Source of the DNA: Candidatus Moraniibacteriota bacterium
GTDB taxonomy: Bacteria > Patescibacteriota > Minisyncoccia > Moranbacterales > UBA2206
Length of the DNA stretch: 11,730 nucleotides
Direction: 5' to 3'
Assembly: GCA_023261605.1 (NCBI GenBank)
Contig: JAHFOP010000032.1
Location: 1-11,730, forward strand
Position 1 is the stretch's first letter. Every line of letters starts with the position of its first letter. Below are positions 1-6,166 of the stretch, piece after piece. Below the pieces are notes generated by a model. The model did no database searches and was not told where the DNA came from. It worked only from the letters and a program-made list of their open reading frames with translations. Both the position numbers and the translations under genes were made by a program.

Positions 1-1
1 G

Positions 2-46
2 GAAACTAAAAAAGCACTCGAAACAACCACGATAAAGGCTGAATAG
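2..46 (+). CDS. Possible 3' end of an upstream gene (partial)
   Basis: One plus-strand frame is open from the window edge for 14 codons (ETKKALETTTIKAE) and ends in TAG at 44-46. The other two plus frames stop within about 40 bases. The charged, Thr/Lys/Glu-rich composition is what a protein C-terminus often looks like, but so short a stretch can be open by chance. No family can be named. The sequence to the left of the window would settle it. Confidence 0.22.
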   Translation, partial: ETKKALETTTIKAE

Positions 47-176
47 TTTCTGAATATATGAAGAACCTTAATAGTTCTGTGTTCTTTGATAAAAGTGACA
101 AGACATTTCTGCTTGTTGTGAACCAGTTTTCGACAAAGTCGCAATTTTTCTGGAGAGAGATATTTTTTTACTAACA

Positions 177-194
177 CTATTAGTCTACTAATAG
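177..194. repeat. Small perfect hairpin in the 5' non-coding region
   Basis: CTATTAG and CTAATAG form a perfect 7-bp inverted repeat around the loop TCTA. A second short palindrome, AAGGT-G-ACCTT, follows at 195-205. The stem is AT-rich and has no T-run behind it, so it is not a convincing terminator. The rest of bases 47-419 holds no ORF with a credible start signal and no RNA family I recognise (no tmRNA, RNase P or SRP signature). It is AT-rich, and the only other candidate signal is the weak promoter at 346-374. Confidence 0.35.
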
Positions 195-345
195 AAGGTG
201 ACCTTTCTTGTGGTTTTGAGAGTGAATCGTCTGCGTGAAAAAAAGATAAGCAAACGATTTTATCGCCTAAAACCCTAATTTTTAACTTAAAAGAAGTATA
301 TACCCACGAGCGCCTGTTGTCAAACGAAATATTGGTGGGAGGGTA

Positions 346-374
346 TTTTCAGGGACAGGATTTTGGGGTACAAT
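346..374 (+). promoter_or_regulatory. Candidate promoter for the xer gene
   Basis: TTTTCA (346-351) is separated by 17 bases from TACAAT (369-374), a 4/6 and a 5/6 match to the sigma-70 hexamers. Transcription would start around 380, leaving a leader of about 40 bases before the recombinase start at 420. The -35 is weak, so this is only the best candidate in the region. Confidence 0.3.
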
Positions 375-419
375 AAAACTATCAATGTCGCATAATATAG
401 TTAAATTGAGGCAATAGCT

Positions 420-1388
420 ATGGAAATTAAAGAACTGAAAAATCAATTTCTGGAATATTTGGAGCTTGAGAAAAATCGTTCACCGCGTACAGTGGAAAAT
501 TACGATCGTCATTTGGAGAAATTCTTGGCGTGGGCGCACATTAGTTCTGCTTCGCAAATAGACAGTGAACTCATTCGCAATTTTCGGCTGCATCTGAACC
601 GTTTTCAGGATAAAAAAGGCCAAAATCTCAAGAGAATCACGCAAAACTACTATATGATAGTAGTGAGAAATTTTTTGCGCTATCTTTCTCGCTGCGATGT
701 CGTGACTCTTCCGGCGGAAAAAATCGAAGTGGGCAAGACTCCGGAGCGAGAGGTGGAATTTTTGGAAAACAATGAGGTGGAACGGATTTTGGAAGCAGCT
801 ACGGGCGCTGGCTTCAAGGCTTTGCGCGATCGAGCGATTCTGGAATTGCTTTTTTCGGCGGGATTGCGTGTTTCTGAATTGACAAACATAGATCGAGAAA
901 AGCTTAATCTTAAACGCGGCGAGCTCTCTGTCCGGGGTAAAGGCAATAAAATTCGGGTAGTTTTCATTTCGGACACAGCCGCAGCGTCTCTGATCAAATA
1001 TTTGGCAGTGCGCACCGATGTTGATCCAGCGCTTTTTGTGCGGGATGATAATAAATTGAAAAAATTCGAGTCTAAAAATAAAATCATTCTCGATAAAAAA
1101 AAGGACGATAAAAATGATCTTCGCCTCACTCCCCGCTCGGTGCAAAGAATCGTGAAATATTATGCCCTGAAAGCCGGAATTGTCAAAAATGTTCATCCAC
1201 ACACCTTGCGTCATTCTTTCGCCACAGATCTTCTTATGAATGGTGCAGACATTCGCAGTGTGCAAGAAATGCTCGGACATTCTTCCATCACGACTACTCA
1301 GATATATACCCACATTACCAATCCGCACCTCAAAGAAGTGCACCAAGCTTTCCATGCTAGGCGAAGAAAATCAGCAAAGATTGACTAA
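420..1388 (+). CDS. xerC: Tyrosine recombinase, XerC/XerD type
   Basis: A 322-residue site-specific recombinase of the Xer family, which resolves chromosome dimers at dif by cutting and rejoining DNA through a tyrosine. Residues about 5-95 are the SAM-like core-binding domain and about 115-305 the catalytic domain. All catalytic residues are visible: R150 (GLRVSEL), K174 (GKGNK), H261 and R264 (HTLRH), H287 (LGHSS) and Y296 (IYTH). A Lys/Asp-rich insert at about 209-235 makes it slightly longer than the usual 300 residues. The ATG at 420 has a GAGG 8 bases upstream. It stands alone, with tRNA genes 38 bases downstream. Tyrosine recombinases beside tRNAs can be phage-type integrases, but full Xer similarity and the absence of other mobile genes favour a housekeeping XerC/D. 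Which of the two names applies cannot be decided here, since small genomes often carry one Xer. Confidence 0.93.
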   Translation: MEIKELKNQFLEYLELEKNRSPRTVENYDRHLEKFLAWAHISSASQIDSELIRNFRLHLNRFQDKKGQNLKRITQNYYMIVVRNFLRYLSRCDVVTLPAEKIEVGKTPEREVEFLENNEVERILEAATGAGFKALRDRAILELLFSAGLRVSELTNIDREKLNLKRGELSVRGKGNKIRVVFISDTAAASLIKYLAVRTDVDPALFVRDDNKLKKFESKNKIILDKKKDDKNDLRLTPRSVQRIVKYYALKAGIVKNVHPHTLRHSFATDLLMNGADIRSVQEMLGHSSITTTQIYTHITNPHLKEVHQAFHARRRKSAKID

Positions 1389-1409
1389 ATGGTCGTTTTG
1401 AAATAGTAT
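1381..1409 (+). promoter_or_regulatory. Candidate promoter for the tRNA pair
   Basis: TTGACT (1381-1386), overlapping the last codons of xer, lies 17 bases from TAGTAT (1404-1409). The predicted start near 1416 would be about 10 bases ahead of tRNA-Val. The -10 matches only 4/6; TATAAA at 1407-1412 is a better hexamer but sits 20 bases from the -35. Confidence 0.38.
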
Positions 1410-1426
1410 AAATTATGTATTCTTTC

Positions 1427-1500
1427 GGGTCTATAGCTCAGTTGGTTAGAGCGCTACATTGACATTGTAGAGGTCTCCCGTTCGAGTCGGGATAGACCCA
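1427..1500 (+). tRNA. tRNA-Val (GAC)
   Basis: A complete 74-base cloverleaf. The acceptor stem GGGTCTA/TAGACCC pairs in full, the D-arm is GCTC..GAGC, and the anticodon stem CTACA/TGTAG encloses loop TTGACAT with anticodon GAC at 1461-1463. The T-arm loop is TTCGAGT and the discriminator base is A1500. GAC reads GUC and GUU valine codons. The bases after the discriminator are CCC, so the 3' CCA is not encoded and must be added by a CCA-adding enzyme. It is followed 11 bases later by a second tRNA, probably in the same transcript. Confidence 0.96.
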
Positions 1501-1511
1501 CCCAAAGTTTC

Positions 1512-1583
1512 GGGACCATAGCTCAGTGGTAGAGCGCGCGACTCATAATCGCTTGGTCGCTGGTTCGATCCCAGCTGGTCCCA
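1512..1583 (+). tRNA. tRNA with CAU anticodon, probably tRNA-Ile2 (lysidine type)
   Basis: A 72-base cloverleaf with acceptor GGGACCA/TGGTCCC, D-arm GCTC..GAGC, T-arm GCTGG/CCAGC and discriminator A. The anticodon loop CTCATAA gives CAT. The anticodon stem CGCGA/TCGCT has one mismatch at its top (C27-U43). It is not an initiator: base 1 pairs with base 72 and the GGG/CCC anticodon-stem pairs are missing. The anticodon arm, variable loop and T-arm strongly resemble, from memory, E. coli tRNA-Ile2 (ileX), whose C34 is changed to lysidine by TilS so that it reads AUA. A tilS gene lies about 3 kb away. Elongator tRNA-Met remains possible. CCA is not encoded. Confidence 0.93.
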
Positions 1584-1592
1584 CAAATTAAT

Positions 1593-1622
1593 AAAAAACC
1601 ATCCCTCGAGGGTGGTTTTTTT
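1593..1622. terminator. Bidirectional rho-independent terminator
   Basis: An A-run, a GC-rich inverted repeat (ACCA-CCC, loop about TCGA, GGG-TGGT, with one bulged T at 1602) and a T-run of seven form a symmetrical terminator. It lies between the plus-strand tRNA pair and the minus-strand gene block that ends at 1648, so it can stop transcription from both sides. Confidence 0.8.
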
Positions 1623-1647
1623 ATTGGTCAAAATAGGCTGGTCGGTA

Positions 1648-2622
1648 TTATTCCCCTTCTGAATTGATTGTTGGCAAACCGGTTTTGGGTAGAGGTTCAA
1701 TTTCGGGCAGTGGTTCTGGTTGAATTTCTTTTTCTTTGGGCGCAGCGATTTCATGGAAGAAGAGGATCCAGGCAGTTTGCGCGAAGACTTCCAAAAAACT
1801 ACGAAAGTAAAGGATGAAAATGGCCAGAAGAATAAGGCCGATTATTCCGGCTGTGACTACCCCTAATGTGCCGGCCAAAACAAACAGCAAAAGTGCCAGA
1901 GGAAGAAGGGTGATGGCAATCAGGAAGAAAGCCAATACAATCAAAAAGAAGAAAATCAAATTGATCAGGAAAAAAAGTGCGGCCATTATGAGACTGGAAC
2001 GAATATTTTTTCTGAAAAGCGTGTAAGCATTTTCGATGGCTGCCCAAGGATTGAGTCCACCAAGAACAGCGTAAAGATAACCAAATATGCGCAGATAGGC
2101 CACGATAACGATAAGCGGGATGAAAATCATAATGGCGAGAACTGTCATAATTCCACCCAAAATGTAATTGTGGTTCAAAAAGAGAAAAGCCACTGGTGGC
2201 GCCAGAATGATAATGGCACTAAACAAGAAAAGGCCAGAAAAAAGTGCAATTAGAAAAATTTTCCAAGCGTATGAACGGCCTTTTCTGAAAGCTGATTTGA
2301 AATCAGAAGTTTTGCCCGTGCTAAGTTTCTCGACGGAACTTATCAGGGCTCCTCGAGAAATGATGCTCAAGACCACAATAGCGACAAGAATGAAAAACAC
2401 AAGCAGTGCACCGATGAAAAACCAAGAGGCATGGCGCGATAAAGTTTCAGTTGTGGCTCGCAGATGATTTTTTCCAGAGTCATTATGGAAATAATCAAAG
2501 CTGCCGACATTGGAAAGTAGCACAAAAAAACCGAACCACCCAAGGAAACGATTTTTCCAAGTGAGCGAAAAAGCCTCTCCCATTATTTTCAAGTATGGAA
2601 TGGTGGTTATATTTTTTTGCAT
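1648..2622 (-). CDS. Multi-pass membrane protein of unknown function
   Basis: A 324-residue integral membrane protein. Hydrophobic segments lie at about 25-41, 67-89, 120-146, 154-186 (possibly two), 209-250 (two) and 252-274, giving six to eight spans. The C-terminal 28 residues are hydrophilic and rich in Pro and Glu (QPEPLPEIEPLPKTG). Charged loops such as SFRKGRSYAW-like segments before a helix, and the general layout, recall the glycerophosphodiester phosphodiesterase membrane-domain / DUF families of polytopic proteins, but I see no catalytic motif and assign no function. The ATG at 2622 has no clear Shine-Dalgarno site. It starts 20 bases after the ftsH stop and is the last gene of the minus-strand block, so it is probably co-transcribed with ftsH, which suggests but does not show a link to membrane protein quality control. 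Confidence 0.85.
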   Translation of the reverse strand: MQKNITTIPYLKIMGEAFSLTWKNRFLGWFGFFVLLSNVGSFDYFHNDSGKNHLRATTETLSRHASWFFIGALLVFFILVAIVVLSIISRGALISSVEKLSTGKTSDFKSAFRKGRSYAWKIFLIALFSGLFLFSAIIILAPPVAFLFLNHNYILGGIMTVLAIMIFIPLIVIVAYLRIFGYLYAVLGGLNPWAAIENAYTLFRKNIRSSLIMAALFFLINLIFFFLIVLAFFLIAITLLPLALLLFVLAGTLGVVTAGIIGLILLAIFILYFRSFLEVFAQTAWILFFHEIAAPKEKEIQPEPLPEIEPLPKTGLPTINSEGE

Positions 2623-2642
2623 AGTTTTATTTTAAGGCGGAT

Positions 2643-4496
2643 TTAAACTTTCTCCGGCTTCGCTTGTGCTGTTGTGGTTTTCACGATGCCTACGATAGCA
2701 TTGTATTCTTCCTGTTCGATTGTTTCTTTTTCCAAAAGCACAGTGGCAATTTTTTCCAAAGTTTCTTTTTTCTCTCCAAGTAATTTTTCAGTTACCTCGT
2801 AGGCGTTTTCGATGAAGAGCATAATTTGTTTGTCAATTTCTTCGGCAGTTTTTTCGGAGTAATTTTTTTCTTCATGGATATCTCGTCCCAGAAAAACCAT
2901 TTCATCTTTGTGTCCGAAAGTGCGCGGACCGAGTTCGCTCATGCCATAACGAGTGACCAAACCACGTGCCATGGCTGTGGCGCGATCCAAATCATTAGAA
3001 GCACCCGTGGTGACCACGCCAAAAGTCATTTTTTCACTGACGTATCCGCCGAGAAGTACGGACAATTCATCCAAGAAGTAATTTTTTGAGTGCAGCGTCT
3101 TGTCTTTTTCCGGCGCACTGAAAGTGTATCCGCCGGCATTGCCACGGGAAATGATGGAAACTTTCTGCACTGGGTCGGCATTTTTCAAACTTGTAGCGAG
3201 AAGAGCGTGCCCAGCTTCATGATAGGCGATAATTTTCTTTTCTTCTTCGTCGATCATGCGGCTTTTTCGTTCCGGACCAAGGACGACCTTTTCAATCGCT
3301 TCAGTCAACTCGTCTTGGGCAACTTCTTTTTTGTTTCGGCGAGCAGCCAAAATAGCGCCTTCATTTAAGAGGTTGGACAAATCAGCGCCGGAAAAACCAG
3401 GGGTGCGTTGGGCAATACGTCGCAGGTCAACATCTTTGGCTAGAGGTTTATTTTTAGAATGCAGTTTCAGAATAGCTATACGCTCTTCGATGTCGGGCAG
3501 GTCCATCATGACGCGTCTGTCGAAGCGTCCGGGGCGAAGAAGCGCTGGATCAAGTACGTCAGGTCGGTTGGTGGCGGCAATAATAATTACATTGGTCGTG
3601 GTGTCAAAGCCATCCATTTCAACCAGGATTTGGTTCAGGGTTTGTTCGCGTTCGTCATGCCCCCCTCCAAGGCCCGCTCCACGGTGTCGTCCAACCGCAT
3701 CAATCTCATCAATGAAAATGATGGCAGGGGCGTTTTTCTTGGCTTGCTTGAAAAGATCGCGGACGCGAGAAGCTCCGACGCCAACAAACATTTCGACAAA
3801 TTCAGAGCCACTGATGTTGAAAAAAGGCACATTGGCTTCTCCGGCCACTGCTTTGGAAATCAGAGTTTTTCCGGTTCCGGGAGAGCCAAGAAGCAGTACT
3901 CCTTTCGGTATTTTGGCTCCTAAATTCAAAAACTTTTTCGGACTTTTCAAAAATTCCACAATTTCATAGAGTTCTTCCTTGGCTTCTTTTGATCCAGCTA
4001 CATCTTTGAAAGTCACTTTTTGATTTTTGTTTTTCGGATCGATCATTCTGGCGCGTGACATACCGAAAGACATGGCTTGATTATTGCCTCTTTGCGCTTG
4101 GCGGAGCATAAACCAGACGAAAGCTCCAATCAGAAGAACGGGCAAAAGGAAAGGCAGGATGTTTTCCAGCCAAAAACTTGTAGATGAGGCACCTTTGACA
4201 TCAATGTTGACCGATTGGATCTTGGTGCTATCGACGCCATAATTTTTGAGCGTTTCAACTAGCCCAGTGCCGGTTTCCTTGGTAGTTTTTTCGATTGTGC
4301 CGTCGTTGAGGGTCGTTTTCAGTTCATTAGCATCAACTTCGATTGTTTTGACTTTTCCGTCAGTGACTTGCTTGGCTAAATCAGAAAAGGAAGTCGCGAC
4401 AGGCGGTTTTTGTGGTGTGCTGTAAAGAATAAAAATGCCCGATAGGAGCAAGAAGACCAAAAACGCGACGCCGATGTTTTTGAATAGTTTTTGCAT
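2643..4496 (-). CDS. ftsH: ATP-dependent zinc metalloprotease FtsH
   Basis: A 617-residue membrane-anchored AAA+ protease that extracts and degrades membrane and short-lived cytoplasmic proteins as a hexamer. An N-terminal membrane helix (about 8-26), an extracytoplasmic domain (27-107) and a second helix (108-131) precede the AAA domain. This shows Walker A GSPGTGKT (204-211), pore loop FVGVGA (237-242), Walker B IIFIDEID (259-266) and the second region of homology with AATNRPD and RPGRFDR (307-327). The peptidase domain has the zinc motif HEAGH (426-430) and the third ligand in TGASND (D502). Length and order are typical. It starts 17 bases after the tilS stop, the same tilS-ftsH neighbourhood known from many bacteria, and has no obvious Shine-Dalgarno site. 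All key residues are intact, so it should be active. Confidence 0.97.
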   Translation of the reverse strand: MQKLFKNIGVAFLVFLLLSGIFILYSTPQKPPVATSFSDLAKQVTDGKVKTIEVDANELKTTLNDGTIEKTTKETGTGLVETLKNYGVDSTKIQSVNIDVKGASSTSFWLENILPFLLPVLLIGAFVWFMLRQAQRGNNQAMSFGMSRARMIDPKNKNQKVTFKDVAGSKEAKEELYEIVEFLKSPKKFLNLGAKIPKGVLLLGSPGTGKTLISKAVAGEANVPFFNISGSEFVEMFVGVGASRVRDLFKQAKKNAPAIIFIDEIDAVGRHRGAGLGGGHDEREQTLNQILVEMDGFDTTTNVIIIAATNRPDVLDPALLRPGRFDRRVMMDLPDIEERIAILKLHSKNKPLAKDVDLRRIAQRTPGFSGADLSNLLNEGAILAARRNKKEVAQDELTEAIEKVVLGPERKSRMIDEEEKKIIAYHEAGHALLATSLKNADPVQKVSIISRGNAGGYTFSAPEKDKTLHSKNYFLDELSVLLGGYVSEKMTFGVVTTGASNDLDRATAMARGLVTRYGMSELGPRTFGHKDEMVFLGRDIHEEKNYSEKTAEEIDKQIMLFIENAYEVTEKLLGEKKETLEKIATVLLEKETIEQEEYNAIVGIVKTTTAQAKPEKV

Positions 4497-4513
4497 GAGT
4501 TATAGGTTAAATA

Positions 4514-5497
4514 TTAATGTGAAACGCACGATATTTCCAGTTTATCACCTTTCCGCGTTACTTTCAATCCCTCGAATAGTACAGTTTGATGCTTGTTTTT
4601 AGTGCTTTTGATAATTTTTAGGATTTCTTCAGTATGTCCAGTATGAATATTTTTCAAATTTCCTTTTTTTTCTTCCAATTTTCTGCGTAAAACACGTCTC
4701 AGAATGGCTGGGTGGAGTTTTGCCAATTTTCTGACATCCAGTTCGGCATTTTTTTTACAATATTTTTCTGTCTCTTGGTTTAGAAAAGCAATATCTTCAG
4801 AAGTAGCCACTAAAGAATCAGAAATAGTCTCTCTGATGCTGGGGTTAAAGTTTTTTTCAATGTAAGGAATAAAACGATTTCTGATTCTATTTCGAAGATA
4901 TCCATTTTCTAAATTAGTCTTGTCGATTCGATAAGTTAAGTTGCTTTTTTTGAGGTAGCTTAAAATTTCTTGGCGCGGAGTGGCCAGCAGCGGTCGAATA
5001 AGATATTTATTTTTAAATTGCATGGCAGACAATCCTTGCAGTCCTGCGCCACGAATGATGCGCATGAGAAATGTTTCTACTTGGTCGTCAGAATTATGCG
5101 CGAGGGCAATGACGTCAAATTTATTTTTCAAGCGTAGTTTTTCAAAAAAAGCATACCGTACATCGCGCAAAGCATTCTCCGAAGGAAATTTCCGAAGGTT
5201 CAACCTTCGGCTAACCGAAGGTTGAACCTTCGGAAAAACAAGCACAGAAATTTCGATTCCGTATTTTTCCGCCAATTCCCTCACCAATTTTTCGTCGAGC
5301 TCGGAATCTTTGCCGCGCAAGCCATAATTAACGTGGGCGACGAGCAGTTCCAATGCATATTTCTTTTGCAGTTTGGAAAAAATATCCAACATGCAAACGG
5401 AGTCTGGTCCGCCGGACACTGCCAAAATAATTTTATCACCGCGCTTAAAAAGTTCCTGCTGAAAAATTGTGTTTTGAACCTTTTTAACTAAAGACAT
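4514..5497 (-). CDS. tilS: tRNA(Ile)-lysidine synthetase TilS
   Basis: A 327-residue N-type ATP pyrophosphatase that attaches lysine to C34 of the CAU-anticodon tRNA-Ile2, changing its reading from AUG to AUA and its charging from Met to Ile. The PP-loop SGGPDS is at 28-33, followed by AHVNYGLRG (54-62), AHNSDDQVETFLMRIIRG (133-150) and the RNRIR motif (202-206), all family signatures. It is a little shorter than the E. coli enzyme and has a reduced C-terminal region. Residues about 88-103 are encoded by a long palindromic DNA element that fills the variable loop between the first two conserved blocks. A likely substrate tRNA is encoded at 1512-1583. The start has only a weak upstream purine stretch. 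It lies between cmk and ftsH, with an inverted-repeat element just upstream. Confidence 0.96.
   Translation of the reverse strand: MSLVKKVQNTIFQQELFKRGDKIILAVSGGPDSVCMLDIFSKLQKKYALELLVAHVNYGLRGKDSELDEKLVRELAEKYGIEISVLVFPKVQPSVSRRLNLRKFPSENALRDVRYAFFEKLRLKNKFDVIALAHNSDDQVETFLMRIIRGAGLQGLSAMQFKNKYLIRPLLATPRQEILSYLKKSNLTYRIDKTNLENGYLRNRIRNRFIPYIEKNFNPSIRETISDSLVATSEDIAFLNQETEKYCKKNAELDVRKLAKLHPAILRRVLRRKLEEKKGNLKNIHTGHTEEILKIIKSTKNKHQTVLFEGLKVTRKGDKLEISCVSH
5189..5236. repeat. 48-base palindromic element in frame inside tilS
   Basis: Two 22-base arms (5189-5210 and 5215-5236) are perfect reverse complements around a 4-base loop, CTAA. Each arm itself contains the near-palindrome CCGAAGG..CCTTCGG, and a further half copy of it lies at 5178-5186. 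On the tilS strand it encodes FPKVQPSVSRRLNLRK without a stop or frame change. This resembles the in-frame palindromic elements known from Rickettsia (RPE) in behaviour, though no sequence relation to those is claimed. Confidence 0.88.
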
Positions 5498-5504
5498 AGT
5501 AACT

Positions 5505-5583
5505 TGTCATTCCCGCGAAGGCGGGAATCTAGTCTCGAATTTATATACTTCTACACCAGATTCCTGTTTACACGGGAATGACA
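5505..5583. repeat. 79-base inverted-repeat element (MITE/REP-like)
   Basis: The intergenic space between cmk and tilS is almost filled by an element bounded by TGTCATTCCCG (5505-5515) and its exact complement CGGGAATGACA (5573-5583). The 26-base arms 5505-5530 and 5558-5583 match at 21 positions. Each arm can also fold alone: ATTCCCGC/GCGGGAAT around GAAG on the left, and a degenerate equivalent on the right. There is no ORF in it. The core resembles widely dispersed bacterial repeats with GTCATTCCCGC ends, as far as I recall. It separates cmk from the tilS start by 96 bases in a block otherwise spaced by 15-20 bases. Confidence 0.85.
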
Positions 5584-5593
5584 CAATAAAAGA

Positions 5594-6151
5594 TTATATT
5601 TTTTCTTTTATAAATGCCATCACTTTTTCAAATACTTCTTCCACGGAAAGATTTGTGGTATCAAGTACCAAATCATAATTTTTTTCTTCGCGGATGTTTA
5701 TTCCGTAATATTGCATATAGCGTTTGTCGTCACGTGCCGTGCGATCTCTTTCGCTTGCAATTATAGATTCTAGAGAGTCAAGATTTTTATCTTCTGCTTT
5801 TCGAGCGACATTCGTGTCGATTTCTTTCAAGATTCTTTTAGCGGCTTCTGTTTCATCAACTTTCAAATAAAGCTTAATTGAATTAGGAATAAAGTGCCAA
5901 GCGGTACGTCCCTCAATTACAAAGTTACTTTCTTTTTTGGCTAGCTCAATCATGTATCCATCCACTTCTTTATCTGCAAGAGGATCATTGTCGCAAAGAT
6001 TTTGAAACTCAGCCAAAGTAAGTCCTTTTTTTGTGGCTAAGTCTCTGAACATCTGGCCCATGTAGTATCTAGGATAATTTAGTTTCTCGGACACCTTTTT
6101 AGCCACCGTGCTTTTCCCAGAACCATGATCGCCATTAAAAGAAATAATCAT
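5594..6151 (-). CDS. cmk: Cytidylate kinase, short archaeal-like type
   Basis: A 185-residue P-loop nucleoside monophosphate kinase, expected to convert CMP or dCMP and ATP to the diphosphates. The P-loop GDHGSGKST is at 7-15, MGQMFRDLA (31-39) matches the NMP-binding start of archaeal-type CMP kinases, EGR is at 80-82 and an arginine-rich lid DRTARDDKRYMQYYG at 136-150. It lacks the long insert of the E. coli enzyme, and the overall pattern matches the archaeal/short Cmk family best; adenylate-kinase-like substrate use cannot be excluded. It begins 15 bases after the rpsA stop. Pairing of cmk with rpsA is a classical bacterial arrangement, although here rpsA comes first. No Shine-Dalgarno site is evident, so translation may be coupled to rpsA. 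Confidence 0.9.
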   Translation of the reverse strand: MIISFNGDHGSGKSTVAKKVSEKLNYPRYYMGQMFRDLATKKGLTLAEFQNLCDNDPLADKEVDGYMIELAKKESNFVIEGRTAWHFIPNSIKLYLKVDETEAAKRILKEIDTNVARKAEDKNLDSLESIIASERDRTARDDKRYMQYYGINIREEKNYDLVLDTTNLSVEEVFEKVMAFIKEKI

Positions 6152-6166
6152 TTTGGTTAGAAAAAA

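Noticed and set aside
58..174. 38-codon plus-strand ORF in the left non-coding region
   Set aside because: No Shine-Dalgarno site, no promoter placed for it and no recognisable features; length is within chance.
480..1355. 291-residue ORF antisense to the xer gene
   Set aside because: It lies wholly inside a well-supported recombinase gene on the other strand, has no recognisable domain and an improbable composition, and no start signal.
420..1583. Integrative element defined by a tyrosine recombinase beside tRNAs
   Set aside because: No repeated tRNA 3' end (att site), no excisionase, phage or conjugation genes in the window. The recombinase looks like housekeeping XerC/D.
1446..1754. 102-residue minus-strand ORF covering the two tRNAs
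   Set aside because: It is antisense to both tRNA genes. Its sequence (GSNQRPSDYESRALPLSYGPE) is the well-known spurious protein made by translating the reverse strand of tRNA genes.
3256..3969. 237-residue plus-strand ORF inside ftsH
   Set aside because: It overlaps the AAA domain of FtsH antisense. Arg/Ser-rich shadow ORFs of this type are common opposite conserved genes.
5189..5236. CRISPR-type or tandem repeat array
   Set aside because: It is a single inverted repeat with a four-base loop inside a coding frame, with no regularly spaced direct repeats.
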